A stretch of 64,000 bases of DNA from Sphingomonas sp. 35-24ZXX (lineage in GTDB: Bacteria > Pseudomonadota > Alphaproteobacteria > Sphingomonadales > Sphingomonadaceae): assembly GCF_000786215.1 (NCBI RefSeq), contig NZ_JROG01000004.1, forward strand, positions 124,001 through 188,000, written 5' to 3'. Shown here one piece after another: positions 34,048 through 42,094 of this stretch (the first letter of the stretch is position 1; every line of letters starts with the position of its first letter). The notes beneath the pieces were generated by a model. The model worked only from the letters and a program-made list of their open reading frames with translations, was not told where the DNA came from and searched no databases. A program made the translations under genes and the position numbers.

Positions 34048-36159
34048 ATGACCACTGCCCCCTCCAAGCTTGGTGGAATCATGGCATTGTCACGCGGCGC
34101 GATCCTGCCGCTGACCACCTTGCTGCTGGTCGTGTTCCTGATCCTGCCAGTGCCGGCGCTGGTGCTGGACATCGGATTCATCTTCAACATCATGATCAGC
34201 CTTGCGGTGCTGATGGTGGCCTTGAACGTTACCAAGCCGCTCGACTTTTCCAGCTTCCCCACCGTGCTGCTGTTCGCCACGCTGCTGCGCCTCGGCCTCA
34301 ACGTCGCATCGACGCGCGTGGTGCTGGTCAACGGCCATGAAGGCGGCGCTGCGGCCGGGCATGTCATCGAGGCGTTCGGCAGCCTGCTAATCGGCGGCGA
34401 CTATATTGTCGGCATCTTCGTGTTCGCAATTCTGATGATCATCAACATGGTGGTGATCACCAAGGGCGCGGGCCGCGTGTCCGAAGTGTCGGCGCGTTTC
34501 ACCCTGGATGCGATGCCCGGCAAGCAGATGGCGATCGATGCCGATCTCAACGCCGGCCTGATGACGCCCGAAGAGGCCAAGGCCCGCCGTGTGGAAGTCG
34601 CGACCGAGGCCGACTTCTACGGTTCGATGGATGGTGCGTCCAAGTTCGTGAAGGGCGATGCGGTCGCCGGTGTCCTCATTCTGGTGGTCAACATCGTTGG
34701 CGGCATCATCCTGGGCATGGCCAGCCACGGCCTCAGCATCAGCGAAGCGGCATCCAACTACACGATGCTGGCCATTGGTGACGCGCTGGTGGCGCAGGTT
34801 CCTGCGCTGCTGCTGTCGATTGCCGCCGCATCGATCGTGACCCGCGTCAATTCGCCGCTCGACCTGCCCGGCCAGATTTCCGGCCAGTTCGCCATCGCCA
34901 AGGCATGGGTGCCGGTCGCGGCGATCCTGGGCATCATGGGCCTGCTGCCCGGCATGCCGCACCTGATCATCCTGCCTGCAGCCGCCATTGCCGGGTTCAT
35001 CGCCTGGAAGCTGTCTCGGCCCAAGGCTCCGGTGGCCGAAGCCCTGGCGCCCATGGCGCCCGAAAACCCCAATGCCATCGATTGGCAGGACGTGTCCGAT
35101 GGCGCGATGCTGGGGATCGATGTCGGCTATGGCCTGGTGCCGCTGGTCGACGAGCGCCGCGACGCCCCGCTGATGCGCCGCGTCACCGGCATCCGCAAGC
35201 AGATCTCCAAGGAACTCGGCTTCGTCATCCCGCTGGTGCGGATCAAGGACGACATGAGCCTGGCGGCCAATGCCTATCGCATCACCATCGGCGGCACGAT
35301 CGTCGCCGAAGACGAGATCTGGCCCGATGATCTGCTCGCGCTCGACAGCGGCGATATCGATACCCCGATTGCCGGCCGCGCGTGCAAGGACCCCACCTTC
35401 GGCATGGATGCCGTGTGGATTTCCGCCGACAAGCGCGCCGAGGCGATCGTCCAGGGCTATACGGTGGTGGATGCCTCCACGGTCATGGCGACCCATCTCA
35501 ACCAGATGGTCCGCCTCAACGCCGCGCAGCTGTTCGGCATGGACGAAACCAAGAAGCTTCTCGAGACGCTCAAGGAAAGCTCGCCGCAGCTGGTCGACGG
35601 CCTCACGCCACAACCGCTGTCGCTGTTCACCATCTCTGCCGTATGCCGCGAGCTGCTGCGCGAAGGCGTTCCGCTCAAGGATTTCCGCCGCATCTGTTCG
35701 GCGATGGTCGAGGCTGCCGCCGAAGGCACCACGGTCGCGCAGATCGTCGAAGGCGTGCGCCAGCGGATCGGCTCGATCATCATCCAGTCGCTGGTACCGG
35801 TGAACCTGCCGCTGCCGGTGGTGACGCTGGATGCGGAGCTCGAAACCCTGCTCGCCCAGTCACTGCGCGTCGCCGGCGATGCCGCCTTCCCGATCGAACC
35901 GGGGCTGGCGCAACGCATCCTCGGCGCGATCGAACAGGCGGCCCGTCCGCTGATGCTCGAACAGCGCAACTACGCCCTGGTCACCTCGCCGCTTGCCCGC
36001 AAGCCGCTCGCCGATCTTCTGCGCCCGCGTTTCCCCGACACGCCGGTGCTCTCGTTCCGCGAGCTGCCCGACGACAAGCCGGTCGAGGTGGTCGCCACGG
36101 TCGGCGGCCAGACCGGATACCGCACGCCCCAGGCCGAACATTCCTTCTCGCGCGGCTGA
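34048..36159 (+). CDS. flhA: Flagellar export gate protein FlhA
   Basis: The main export-gate membrane protein, 703 residues. The first ~330 residues hold about eight membrane helices with the FHIPEP-family hallmark text LLFATLLRLGLNVASTRVVL, the cytoplasmic loop GRVSEVSARFTLDAMPGKQM AIDADLNAGL and KGDAVAGVLILVVNIVGGII. The C-terminal cytoplasmic domain (~350-703) has VDERRDAPLMRRVTGIRKQI and REGVPLKDFRRICSAMVEAA. Five bases separate it from the transglycosylase gene, so the two are likely one operon. Confidence 0.96.
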   Translation: MTTAPSKLGGIMALSRGAILPLTTLLLVVFLILPVPALVLDIGFIFNIMISLAVLMVALNVTKPLDFSSFPTVLLFATLLRLGLNVASTRVVLVNGHEGGAAAGHVIEAFGSLLIGGDYIVGIFVFAILMIINMVVITKGAGRVSEVSARFTLDAMPGKQMAIDADLNAGLMTPEEAKARRVEVATEADFYGSMDGASKFVKGDAVAGVLILVVNIVGGIILGMASHGLSISEAASNYTMLAIGDALVAQVPALLLSIAAASIVTRVNSPLDLPGQISGQFAIAKAWVPVAAILGIMGLLPGMPHLIILPAAAIAGFIAWKLSRPKAPVAEALAPMAPENPNAIDWQDVSDGAMLGIDVGYGLVPLVDERRDAPLMRRVTGIRKQISKELGFVIPLVRIKDDMSLAANAYRITIGGTIVAEDEIWPDDLLALDSGDIDTPIAGRACKDPTFGMDAVWISADKRAEAIVQGYTVVDASTVMATHLNQMVRLNAAQLFGMDETKKLLETLKESSPQLVDGLTPQPLSLFTISAVCRELLREGVPLKDFRRICSAMVEAAAEGTTVAQIVEGVRQRIGSIIIQSLVPVNLPLPVVTLDAELETLLAQSLRVAGDAAFPIEPGLAQRILGAIEQAARPLMLEQRNYALVTSPLARKPLADLLRPRFPDTPVLSFRELPDDKPVEVVATVGGQTGYRTPQAEHSFSRG

Positions 36160-36203
36160 TGACAAGCCGCAGCCCGACATTCCCATGAAGCTGGACAGAT
36201 AAC

Positions 36204-36929
36204 ATGCAGCATCTACCCATCGAAACGATCACTTATGGACGCAAGCCGGCGGCGGTGCCGCCCGGCAAGCTGATCGAGGCGCATCTGCCGCTGGTCCGAA
36301 AACTGGCCTGGCATGTGCGCGGCATGGCGCCGGGCGTGATCGAGATCGAGGATCTCATCCAGATCGGCATGGTCGCGCTGGTCGAGGCAGCGAACCATTA
36401 CGAGGATCGCGGGCACGGCTTTGCCACCTACGCCAGCATGCGCATCCGCGGCGCGCTGATCGACCATCTGCGATCGAACAGCAACATGTGCCGTTCGGCC
36501 ATGGATTTCCGCAAGAAACTGCGCAAGGCGCAGGAGCAGCTGATCGGCAAGCTGGGTCGCAACCCGACTGAATCCGAGCTCGCGGTCGCCATGGGCATGG
36601 ACGGGGCGGATTTCCGCATGCGCTATGATGCTGCGCAGGATGTGCGCTTTGAATCGATGGACGAGGTCTATTCCGAACATTCGATGTGGTTTGCCGACAG
36701 CGAGGATTCGGCCGAGACGCGGATGGAGGCGGACAACCTCAAGCAATTGCTCAACGCCAGCATCGGCACGCTGAAGGAACGCGAACAGCTGATCCTGCAG
36801 CTGCACTATATCGAGGAAATGAACCTCGACGAGATCGGCCTGGTGCTGGGCATCACCGCCGCGCGTGTCTGCCAGATCAAGAAATCCGCGCTCGAAACGC
36901 TGCGAAAGCGGCTGGCGAGCTCGCGCTAG
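36204..36929 (+). CDS. fliA: Flagellar sigma factor FliA (sigma-28)
   Basis: Directs transcription of late flagellar genes. The product is 241 residues. Region 2 reads HLPLVRKLAWHVRG, DLIQIGMVALVEAANHYEDR and GFATYASMRIRGALIDHLRS. Region 3 is KLRKAQEQLIGKLGRNPTES. Region 4 ends LKEREQLILQLHYIEEMNLD EIGLVLGITAARVCQIKKSA. Its target promoters (TTAA-N15-CCGTTAA type) are present before seven genes here. It follows flhA by 44 bases and ends at a strong terminator. Confidence 0.95.
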   Translation: MQHLPIETITYGRKPAAVPPGKLIEAHLPLVRKLAWHVRGMAPGVIEIEDLIQIGMVALVEAANHYEDRGHGFATYASMRIRGALIDHLRSNSNMCRSAMDFRKKLRKAQEQLIGKLGRNPTESELAVAMGMDGADFRMRYDAAQDVRFESMDEVYSEHSMWFADSEDSAETRMEADNLKQLLNASIGTLKEREQLILQLHYIEEMNLDEIGLVLGITAARVCQIKKSALETLRKRLASSR

Positions 36930-36940
36930 GCCTTGGCCCA

Positions 36941-36974
36941 TCCTCCCCGGGACATGCTCGGGGAGGATTTTTTG
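36941..36974 (+). terminator. Rho-independent terminator after fliA
   Basis: TCCTCCCCG (36941-36949) pairs with CGGGGAGGA (36959-36967) around a 9-base loop, followed by TTTTTT. Confidence 0.85.
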
Positions 36975-36995
36975 TATGTGGCCCTCCAGACAACG

Positions 36996-37028
36996 AAAAA
37001 CCCCCTTCCCGTTGGACGGGGAAGAGGG
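36996..37028 (-). terminator. Rho-independent terminator after the first flagellin gene
   Basis: On the minus strand CCCTCTTCCCCG (from 37028) pairs with CGGGAAGGGGG (37011-37001), loop ~5 bases, then TTTTT (37000-36996). It lies ~95 bases past the flagellin stop. Confidence 0.75.
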
Positions 37029-37123
37029 TTGATCGAATATCTAAAGGCTCGGGCCAATGAGTTGTCGTTTATTGGCCGTTGCGGAGCCTCTACGGCTGAA
37101 GCGCGTTGAGGTTCCTGACCGAA

Positions 37124-37936
37124 TTAACGGATCAGGCTCAAAACGCCCTGCTGGCTCTGGTTCGCCTGCGCCAGCATCGCGGTCGACGCCTGGGCCAGGA
37201 TCTGTGCCTTGGCAAGGTTGGTCGATTCTTCCGAGAAGTTGGCGTCCTGAATACGCGAACGCGCTTCCGACAGGTTGGTCGCACGGTTGACCAGGCTGGA
37301 GACGGTCGCCTGCAGACGGTTCTGGCTTGCACCGAGATTTGCCTGTGCGGTGGTGATCGTGTCGAGCGCGGTGTCGAGTGCGGTCAGCGCGGTACCGGCA
37401 CCAGCAGCGGTGCTGATGTCGACGGCGTCGATCGACAGACCGGTCGAAGTCACGTCGGCCAGATCGATGTCGACGGTATCGCCCGAGGCAATGCCGGTCT
37501 GAATGGTAACCGGGCCAGCGGTGTTGAGCAGGTCAACGCCGTTGAAGTTGGTCTTGCCGGCAACGTCATCCACCTGCGCGATCAGCGCGGTAACTTCCGC
37601 CTGCAGATTGTCGCGGTCGCTGTCAGCCAGCGTGCCCGAAGCCGACTGCACGGCCAGTTCACGCATACGCTGCATCATGTTGACGATTTCGTTCATGCCG
37701 CCTTCGGCCGTCTGCGTCAGCGAGATGCCGTCGTTGGCATTGCGGACGGCCTGGTTCAGACCGCGGACCTGCGAGGTCATGCGGGTGGCAATCGCGTTGC
37801 CAGCAGCGTCGTCCGCTGCCGAGTTGATGCGCTTGCCGGTCGAGAGACGATCGATCGACTTGGACAGCATGCCCTGCGCCGAGGTAGATGCGTTCGCGGC
37901 GCGAAGCGCTGCGACGTTGGTTCCGATAACACTCAT
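37124..37936 (-). CDS. fliC: Flagellin (copy 1)
   Basis: A filament subunit of 270 residues with D0/D1 ends only. The N-terminus is MSVIGTNVAALRAANASTSA QGMLSKSIDRLSTGKRINSA ADDAAG. The C-terminus is SRIQDANFSEESTNLAKAQI LAQASTAMLAQANQSQQGVL SLIR. The variable middle (~125-195) is short, so there is no D2/D3. It differs from copy 2 at only six positions. A sigma-28 promoter lies at 38000-38026. Confidence 0.95.
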   Translation of the reverse strand: MSVIGTNVAALRAANASTSAQGMLSKSIDRLSTGKRINSAADDAAGNAIATRMTSQVRGLNQAVRNANDGISLTQTAEGGMNEIVNMMQRMRELAVQSASGTLADSDRDNLQAEVTALIAQVDDVAGKTNFNGVDLLNTAGPVTIQTGIASGDTVDIDLADVTSTGLSIDAVDISTAAGAGTALTALDTALDTITTAQANLGASQNRLQATVSSLVNRATNLSEARSRIQDANFSEESTNLAKAQILAQASTAMLAQANQSQQGVLSLIR

Positions 37937-37999
37937 CTGTTGTTCCTTTCACTTCTTCCGTCGGGGCGGCCCGGTCCAACCAGAGCTGCCTCACCAGCG

Positions 38000-38026
38000 T
38001 TAACGGTGGCCAAGAAGGCGGATTAA
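38000..38026 (-). promoter_or_regulatory. Sigma-28 promoter of flagellin copy 1
   Basis: Minus strand: TTAA, 15 bases, ACCGTTAA. The predicted transcript start is ~57 bases before the ATG. The 317-base gap 37937-38253 otherwise holds only this site, the hairpin at 38131-38163 and a T-rich stretch near 38030-38080. Confidence 0.75.
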
Positions 38027-38130
38027 GCGAAAGATTGACGCTTTTTGGAAAATCCGTCGGTTTTTTGACGGTTAACGACGGCCTGCCGCCATCGACGCTG
38101 CGGGCCGCGCCGCAGGACCCTCACAGCAAA

Positions 38131-38163
38131 GGGGGGAGGGCGACTGTGCGTCGTCCTCCCCCC
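38131..38163 (-). terminator. GC-rich hairpin after flagellin copy 2
   Basis: GGGGGGAGGGCGAC (38131-38144) pairs with GTCGTCCTCCCCCC (38150-38163) with one mismatch and a 5-base loop. Only a short TTTG follows on the minus strand, so it may be a weak terminator or a 3' protective stem. Confidence 0.5.
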
Positions 38164-38253
38164 GGGAATCTTGAAAGCTGGGATCAGCCTGTCGGCGCGT
38201 CCTTCATCGGGAAGAACCCTTGCGGCCGTGGCCGCATCAGGCTGCCGGACCGA

Positions 38254-39066
38254 TTAACGGATCAGGCTCAGCACGCCCTGCTGGCTCTGGTTCGCCTGAG
38301 CCAGCATCGCGGTCGACGCCTGGGCCAGGATCTGCGCCTTGGCAAGGTTGGTCGATTCTTCCGAGAAGTTGGCGTCCTGGATGCGCGAGCGGGCTTCCGA
38401 CAGGTTGGTCGCACGGTTGACCAGGCTCGAAACGGTCGCCTGCAGACGGTTCTGGCTGGCACCCAGGGCGGCCTGTGCGGTGGTGATCGAGTCCAGCGCG
38501 GTGTCGAGTGCGGTCAGCGCGGTGCCGGCACCAGCTGCCGTGCTGATGTCGACGGCGTCGATCGACAGACCGGTCGAGGTCACGTCGGCCAGATCGATGT
38601 CGACGGTATCGCCCGAGGCAATGCCGGTCTGGATCACGACCGGGCCAGCGGTGTTGAGCAGGTCAACGCCGTTGAAGTTGGTCTTGTTGGCAACATCATC
38701 GACCTGCGCGAGCAGGGCGGTAACTTCAGCCTGCAGATTGTCGCGGTCGCTGTCAGCCAGCGTGCCCGAAGCCGACTGCACGGCCAGTTCACGCATACGC
38801 TGCATCATGTTGACGATTTCGTTCATGCCGCCTTCGGCCGTCTGCGTCAGCGAGATGCCGTCGTTGGCATTGCGGACGGCCTGGTTCAGACCGCGGACCT
38901 GCGAGGTCATGCGGGTGGCAATCGCGTTGCCGGCAGCATCGTCAGCTGCCGAGTTGATGCGCTTGCCGGTCGAGAGACGATCGATCGACTTGGACAGCAT
39001 GCCCTGAGCCGAGGTCGAAGCATTCGCAGCCCGAAGAGCCGCCACGTTGGTTCCGATAACAGTCAT
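38254..39066 (-). CDS. fliC: Flagellin (copy 2)
   Basis: A filament subunit of 270 residues, 264 of them identical to copy 1. The six changes are Ser2Thr plus five in the middle: Ile to Leu in TALIAQ, Gly to Asn in DVAGKT, Thr to Val in PVTIQ, Thr to Ser in LDTITT, and Asn to Ala in QANLG. It has its own sigma-28 promoter (39130-39156). Confidence 0.95.
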   Translation of the reverse strand: MTVIGTNVAALRAANASTSAQGMLSKSIDRLSTGKRINSAADDAAGNAIATRMTSQVRGLNQAVRNANDGISLTQTAEGGMNEIVNMMQRMRELAVQSASGTLADSDRDNLQAEVTALLAQVDDVANKTNFNGVDLLNTAGPVVIQTGIASGDTVDIDLADVTSTGLSIDAVDISTAAGAGTALTALDTALDSITTAQAALGASQNRLQATVSSLVNRATNLSEARSRIQDANFSEESTNLAKAQILAQASTAMLAQANQSQQGVLSLIR

Positions 39067-39129
39067 CTGTTGTTCCTTTTCATTTCGAAATCGGGGCGGC
39101 TCGGTCCCACCAAAGCGGCCACAGATGAG

Positions 39130-39156
39130 TTAACGGTGGGGGGTGACGGGCCTTAA
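39130..39156 (-). promoter_or_regulatory. Sigma-28 promoter of flagellin copy 2
   Basis: Minus strand: TTAA, 15 bases, ACCGTTAA. Same layout and distance (~57-base leader) as copy 1. Confidence 0.75.
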
Positions 39157-39227
39157 GTGAAAATCTCACCAGTTATTTGACGCCCGTCATTTTCCCGACG
39201 TTTCTGTTATCAGTTTAACCTCCCTTC

Positions 39228-40052
39228 TTAGCCACGGATCAGGGTCAGAACGCCCTGCTGGCTCTGGTTCGCCTGGGCGAGCATCGCGGTCGATGCCTGG
39301 CTCAGGATCTGTGCCTTGGCGAGGCTGGTCGATTCTTCGGAGAAATTGGCATCCTGAATACGCGAGCGGGCTTCCGACAGGTTGGTCGCACGGTTGATCA
39401 GGCTGGAGACGGTCGCCTGCAGACGGTTCTGGCTGGCGCCGAGGTTCGCCTGGGCAGTGGAAATGGTATTCAGTGCAGTGTCCAGCAGGCCAAGCGCGGT
39501 GCCGGCGCCAGCAACGGTGCTGATGTCGAGCGTATCGACCGCAAGGCCGGTGGTGGTGACATCTTCCAGCACGATGCTGACGACATCGCCTGCAGCAAGA
39601 CCGGTCTGGATGTCGACCGGAGCGCCTGCAGCAGCAGCGTTGAGCAGCGGCACGCCGTTGAAGTTGGTCTTGTCGGCGACATCGTCGACTTGCAGGATGA
39701 GCGCTGCAACTTCCGCCTGTAGATTGTCGCGGTCGCCGTCGCTGAGCGTTCCCGAAGCCGACTGAACGGCCAGTTCCCGCAGACGCTGCAGCATGTTGGT
39801 GATCTCGTTCATGCCGCCTTCTGCGGTCTGGGCGAGCGAGATGCCGTCATTGGCATTGCGAACAGCCTGGTTGAGGCCGCGGATCTGCGAGGTCATGCGG
39901 GTCGAGATCGCGTTGCCGGCGGCGTCGTCTGCAGCCGAGTTGATCCGCTTGCCGGTCGACAGACGGTCGATCGACTTGGCCAGCATGCCCTGAGCGGCGG
40001 TGGATGCGTTTGCGGCGCGGATGGCCGAGACATTCGTTCCAATAACAGTCAT
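39228..40052 (-). CDS. fliC: Flagellin (copy 3, divergent)
   Basis: A filament subunit of 274 residues. It has the same conserved ends (MTVIGTNVSAIRAANASTAA; SRIQDANFSEESTSLAKAQI) but a different middle (LLNAAAAGAPVDIQTGLAAG DVVSIVLEDVTTTGLAV) and a final Gly. It is clearly older than the copy 1/copy 2 split. It has its own sigma-28 promoter at 40114-40140. Confidence 0.95.
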   Translation of the reverse strand: MTVIGTNVSAIRAANASTAAQGMLAKSIDRLSTGKRINSAADDAAGNAISTRMTSQIRGLNQAVRNANDGISLAQTAEGGMNEITNMLQRLRELAVQSASGTLSDGDRDNLQAEVAALILQVDDVADKTNFNGVPLLNAAAAGAPVDIQTGLAAGDVVSIVLEDVTTTGLAVDTLDISTVAGAGTALGLLDTALNTISTAQANLGASQNRLQATVSSLINRATNLSEARSRIQDANFSEESTSLAKAQILSQASTAMLAQANQSQQGVLTLIRG

Positions 40053-40113
40053 CAGTCGTTCCTTTGCTTCGTTAATCTGGCGGCGCGCTGACTTTCCGGC
40101 GGCCTCGACATGG

Positions 40114-40140
40114 TTAACGGCGGGCTCGCCAACCCATTAA
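40114..40140 (-). promoter_or_regulatory. Sigma-28 promoter of flagellin copy 3
   Basis: Minus strand: TTAA, 15 bases, GCCGTTAA, the best match in the window to the sigma-28 consensus. The leader is ~55 bases. Confidence 0.8.
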
Positions 40141-40142
40141 GA

Positions 40143-40180
40143 CAAATTCACACACCTTTTCGTCAAATTCACACACCTTT
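40143..40180. repeat. Two 17-base direct repeats, 21 bases apart
   Basis: CAAATTCACACACCTTT at 40143-40159 and again at 40164-40180. The 21-base period equals two helical turns, as expected for tandem regulator sites. They lie between the flagellin copy 3 promoter and the activator promoter. The inverted pair GTCAAA/TTTGAC (40208-40221) and two further CGTCAA half-sites follow downstream. Confidence 0.6.
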
Positions 40181-40320
40181 CGAAGAGGTTGTCATTTCTT
40201 TGGCGGCGTCAAAAATTTGACACCCGTTTCGAGGGGTTTTTCGTCAAGAAAATGACGGCGGGGTTCGAGGCCTTATATATAGGGGGGTGTGAGTGGCCAT
40301 TTTCTGCCGTTCTCCCGATT

Positions 40321-40335
40321 TGGCACAGGGATTGC
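40321..40335 (+). promoter_or_regulatory. Sigma-54 promoter for the activator gene (and fliE onward)
   Basis: TGGCAC at 40321-40326, AGGGA, TTGC at 40332-40335 followed by T. An exact match. The predicted start is near 40347, 57 bases before the ATG. It implies that the sigma-54 activator gene is itself sigma-54-dependent. Confidence 0.85.
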
Positions 40336-40403
40336 TAGGATGGGAGTGGCGGGGCCGCTCTTTAACGGCAGTCCCCGCGATCCATTAAGTCGGGGGACTA
40401 AAA

Positions 40404-41723
40404 ATGATCGAATGCACACTCAGCCAGGCGGTTCGTGACACGCTGCCGATGCTGGAAAGCTGGCTCAAGTCGGCCTGGATCAATCCGGTCGCAACACCGG
40501 GTGCTGCCAACACAGTTAAGGTCTTGTTGGCAAATGAGATTGCTTCGGCCAGCCATCGTGACATTCTTGTTGATCTTCGTGAAGGTGCACCCGCGCTCGT
40601 GCGCGCTGCAAACGGTCTTCCCGCACGCATCGCCTTCGGTTTTGACGACATGGCGCTGGGCCTGGCGCTGATCGCCGAAATGCTGCGCGCCGGACGCGGT
40701 CCTGCTGTCGGCGAACCTGTGATGACCAAGCTGATGGGCTATGCCGCCCGCATCGCACGCAGCGAGGCTGCGGTGCTGATTCAGGGCGAAACCGGCACCG
40801 GCAAGGAGGGCATGGCCCGGCTGGTTCACGATCAGAGCCCGCGTGCCAACGGCCCGTTCATCGCGGTCAACTGCGCAGCCCTGCCCGAAACCATGGTGGA
40901 AGCCATCCTGTTCGGCCACAAGAAGGGTGCGTTCACCGGCGCCTCGGCCGATGGCGAAGGCCTGTTCCGTGCTGCCGATGGCGGCACCCTGTTCCTCGAC
41001 GAAATCACCGAACTGCCGCTGGCGCTGCAGGCCAAGCTGCTGCGCGCCCTGCAGGAAGGCGAAGTTCTGCCTGTCGGCGAAACCCGCTCGATCAAGGTCG
41101 ATGTCCGCATTGTCACCGCCGCCAACCGCGACGCGGCTGATCTGGTCGCTGCCGGCGAGTTCCGCGAAGACCTTTACTGGCGCCTCAACGTGATGCCGAT
41201 CGCACTCCCCCGCCTTGCCGATCGCCGTCAGGATGTCCGCGCCATCGCCGCCGCCATGCTGCTGCGCATGCAGAACGATGCCAGCGACTTCGCCTGGCTG
41301 AGCGCCGAAGCGCTGGAAACGCTGCAGGCGCACAGCTGGCCGGGCAATGCCCGCGAGCTGGGCAACGTGCTGCAGCGGGCGCTTGTGCTGCGCGAGGGCG
41401 ATTGCATCGAAGCCGAGGATCTGGGCCTGGCTCCGGCCCGTCCGTTCACCTCCGCAGCGCAGCCCGTGGCTCAGCCTGCGGCCGCGCCCACCCTGGCATT
41501 TACCGCACCGCGCGCCGATCCGGTGCCGGCCACGGGCTCTGCCCGCCTGATGCGCGGCAGCGACCTGCACAGCCTGTCGCGTGCGGTCGAGCATGACGCG
41601 ATCCAGCGCGCGCTCGACGAGAACGGCGGCAACCGCCGCGAGACCGCCCGCATGCTGGGCATTTCCGAACGCACCCTGCGCTACCGTCTCGCCAATATGC
41701 GCGAGCTGGCCGCCGCAGCCTGA
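40404..41723 (+). CDS. Sigma-54-dependent flagellar transcriptional activator (FlbD/FleQ type)
   Basis: A bacterial enhancer-binding protein of 439 residues, probably the master activator of the sigma-54 flagellar promoters here. The N-terminal ~115 residues match no receiver domain I can recognise and have no obvious phosphoacceptor pattern. The AAA+ domain has Walker A GETGTGKE (128-135), GAFTGA (175-180, the sigma-54 contact loop), Walker B GGTLFLDE (193-200) and [20 protein letters not shown]. An Ala/Pro linker follows (~345-380). The C-terminus is a Fis-type helix-turn-helix ([31 protein letters not shown]). It sits directly upstream of fliE. Confidence 0.88.
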   Translation: MIECTLSQAVRDTLPMLESWLKSAWINPVATPGAANTVKVLLANEIASASHRDILVDLREGAPALVRAANGLPARIAFGFDDMALGLALIAEMLRAGRGPAVGEPVMTKLMGYAARIARSEAAVLIQGETGTGKEGMARLVHDQSPRANGPFIAVNCAALPETMVEAILFGHKKGAFTGASADGEGLFRAADGGTLFLDEITELPLALQAKLLRALQEGEVLPVGETRSIKVDVRIVTAANRDAADLVAAGEFREDLYWRLNVMPIALPRLADRRQDVRAIAAAMLLRMQNDASDFAWLSAEALETLQAHSWPGNARELGNVLQRALVLREGDCIEAEDLGLAPARPFTSAAQPVAQPAAAPTLAFTAPRADPVPATGSARLMRGSDLHSLSRAVEHDAIQRALDENGGNRRETARMLGISERTLRYRLANMRELAAAA

Positions 41724-41746
41724 TCGAAGCCTGAGAAAGCCAGACC

Positions 41747-42091
41747 ATGAGCACCAACATCAGCAACTCGATAATGGCCGCGCGCAACGCCATCCTCCAG
41801 CAGAACAGCGCGCTGCAGCAACTGTCCAAGAAATCGCCCATGCTGGGCACCGAGGCGACCGAGACCAGGCCCGATGGCTTTGCCGGGACGCTGAAGACCG
41901 CGCTGGACCAGGTCAACCAGGTCCAGCACGCCTCTTCGGACGCGGCGACATCGTACGAAATGGGCCAGACGACCGACATTGCCGCGGTGATGATGGCCAA
42001 GCAGAAGGCGTCGATCGGTTTCGAAGCGACCCTTCAGGTCCGTAACAAATTGCTGTCCGCGTATCAGGACATCATGAACATGCCGGTATAA
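41747..42091 (+). CDS. fliE: Flagellar basal-body protein FliE
   Basis: The MS ring-rod junction protein, 114 residues. The family C-terminus reads AVMMAKQKASIGFEATLQVR NKLLSAYQDIMNMPV. The preceding FAGTLKTALDQVNQVQHASS is also typical. It lies 23 bases after the activator gene and 3 before fliF, likely one transcript. Confidence 0.93.
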   Translation: MSTNISNSIMAARNAILQQNSALQQLSKKSPMLGTEATETRPDGFAGTLKTALDQVNQVQHASSDAATSYEMGQTTDIAAVMMAKQKASIGFEATLQVRNKLLSAYQDIMNMPV

Positions 42092-42094
42092 TCC

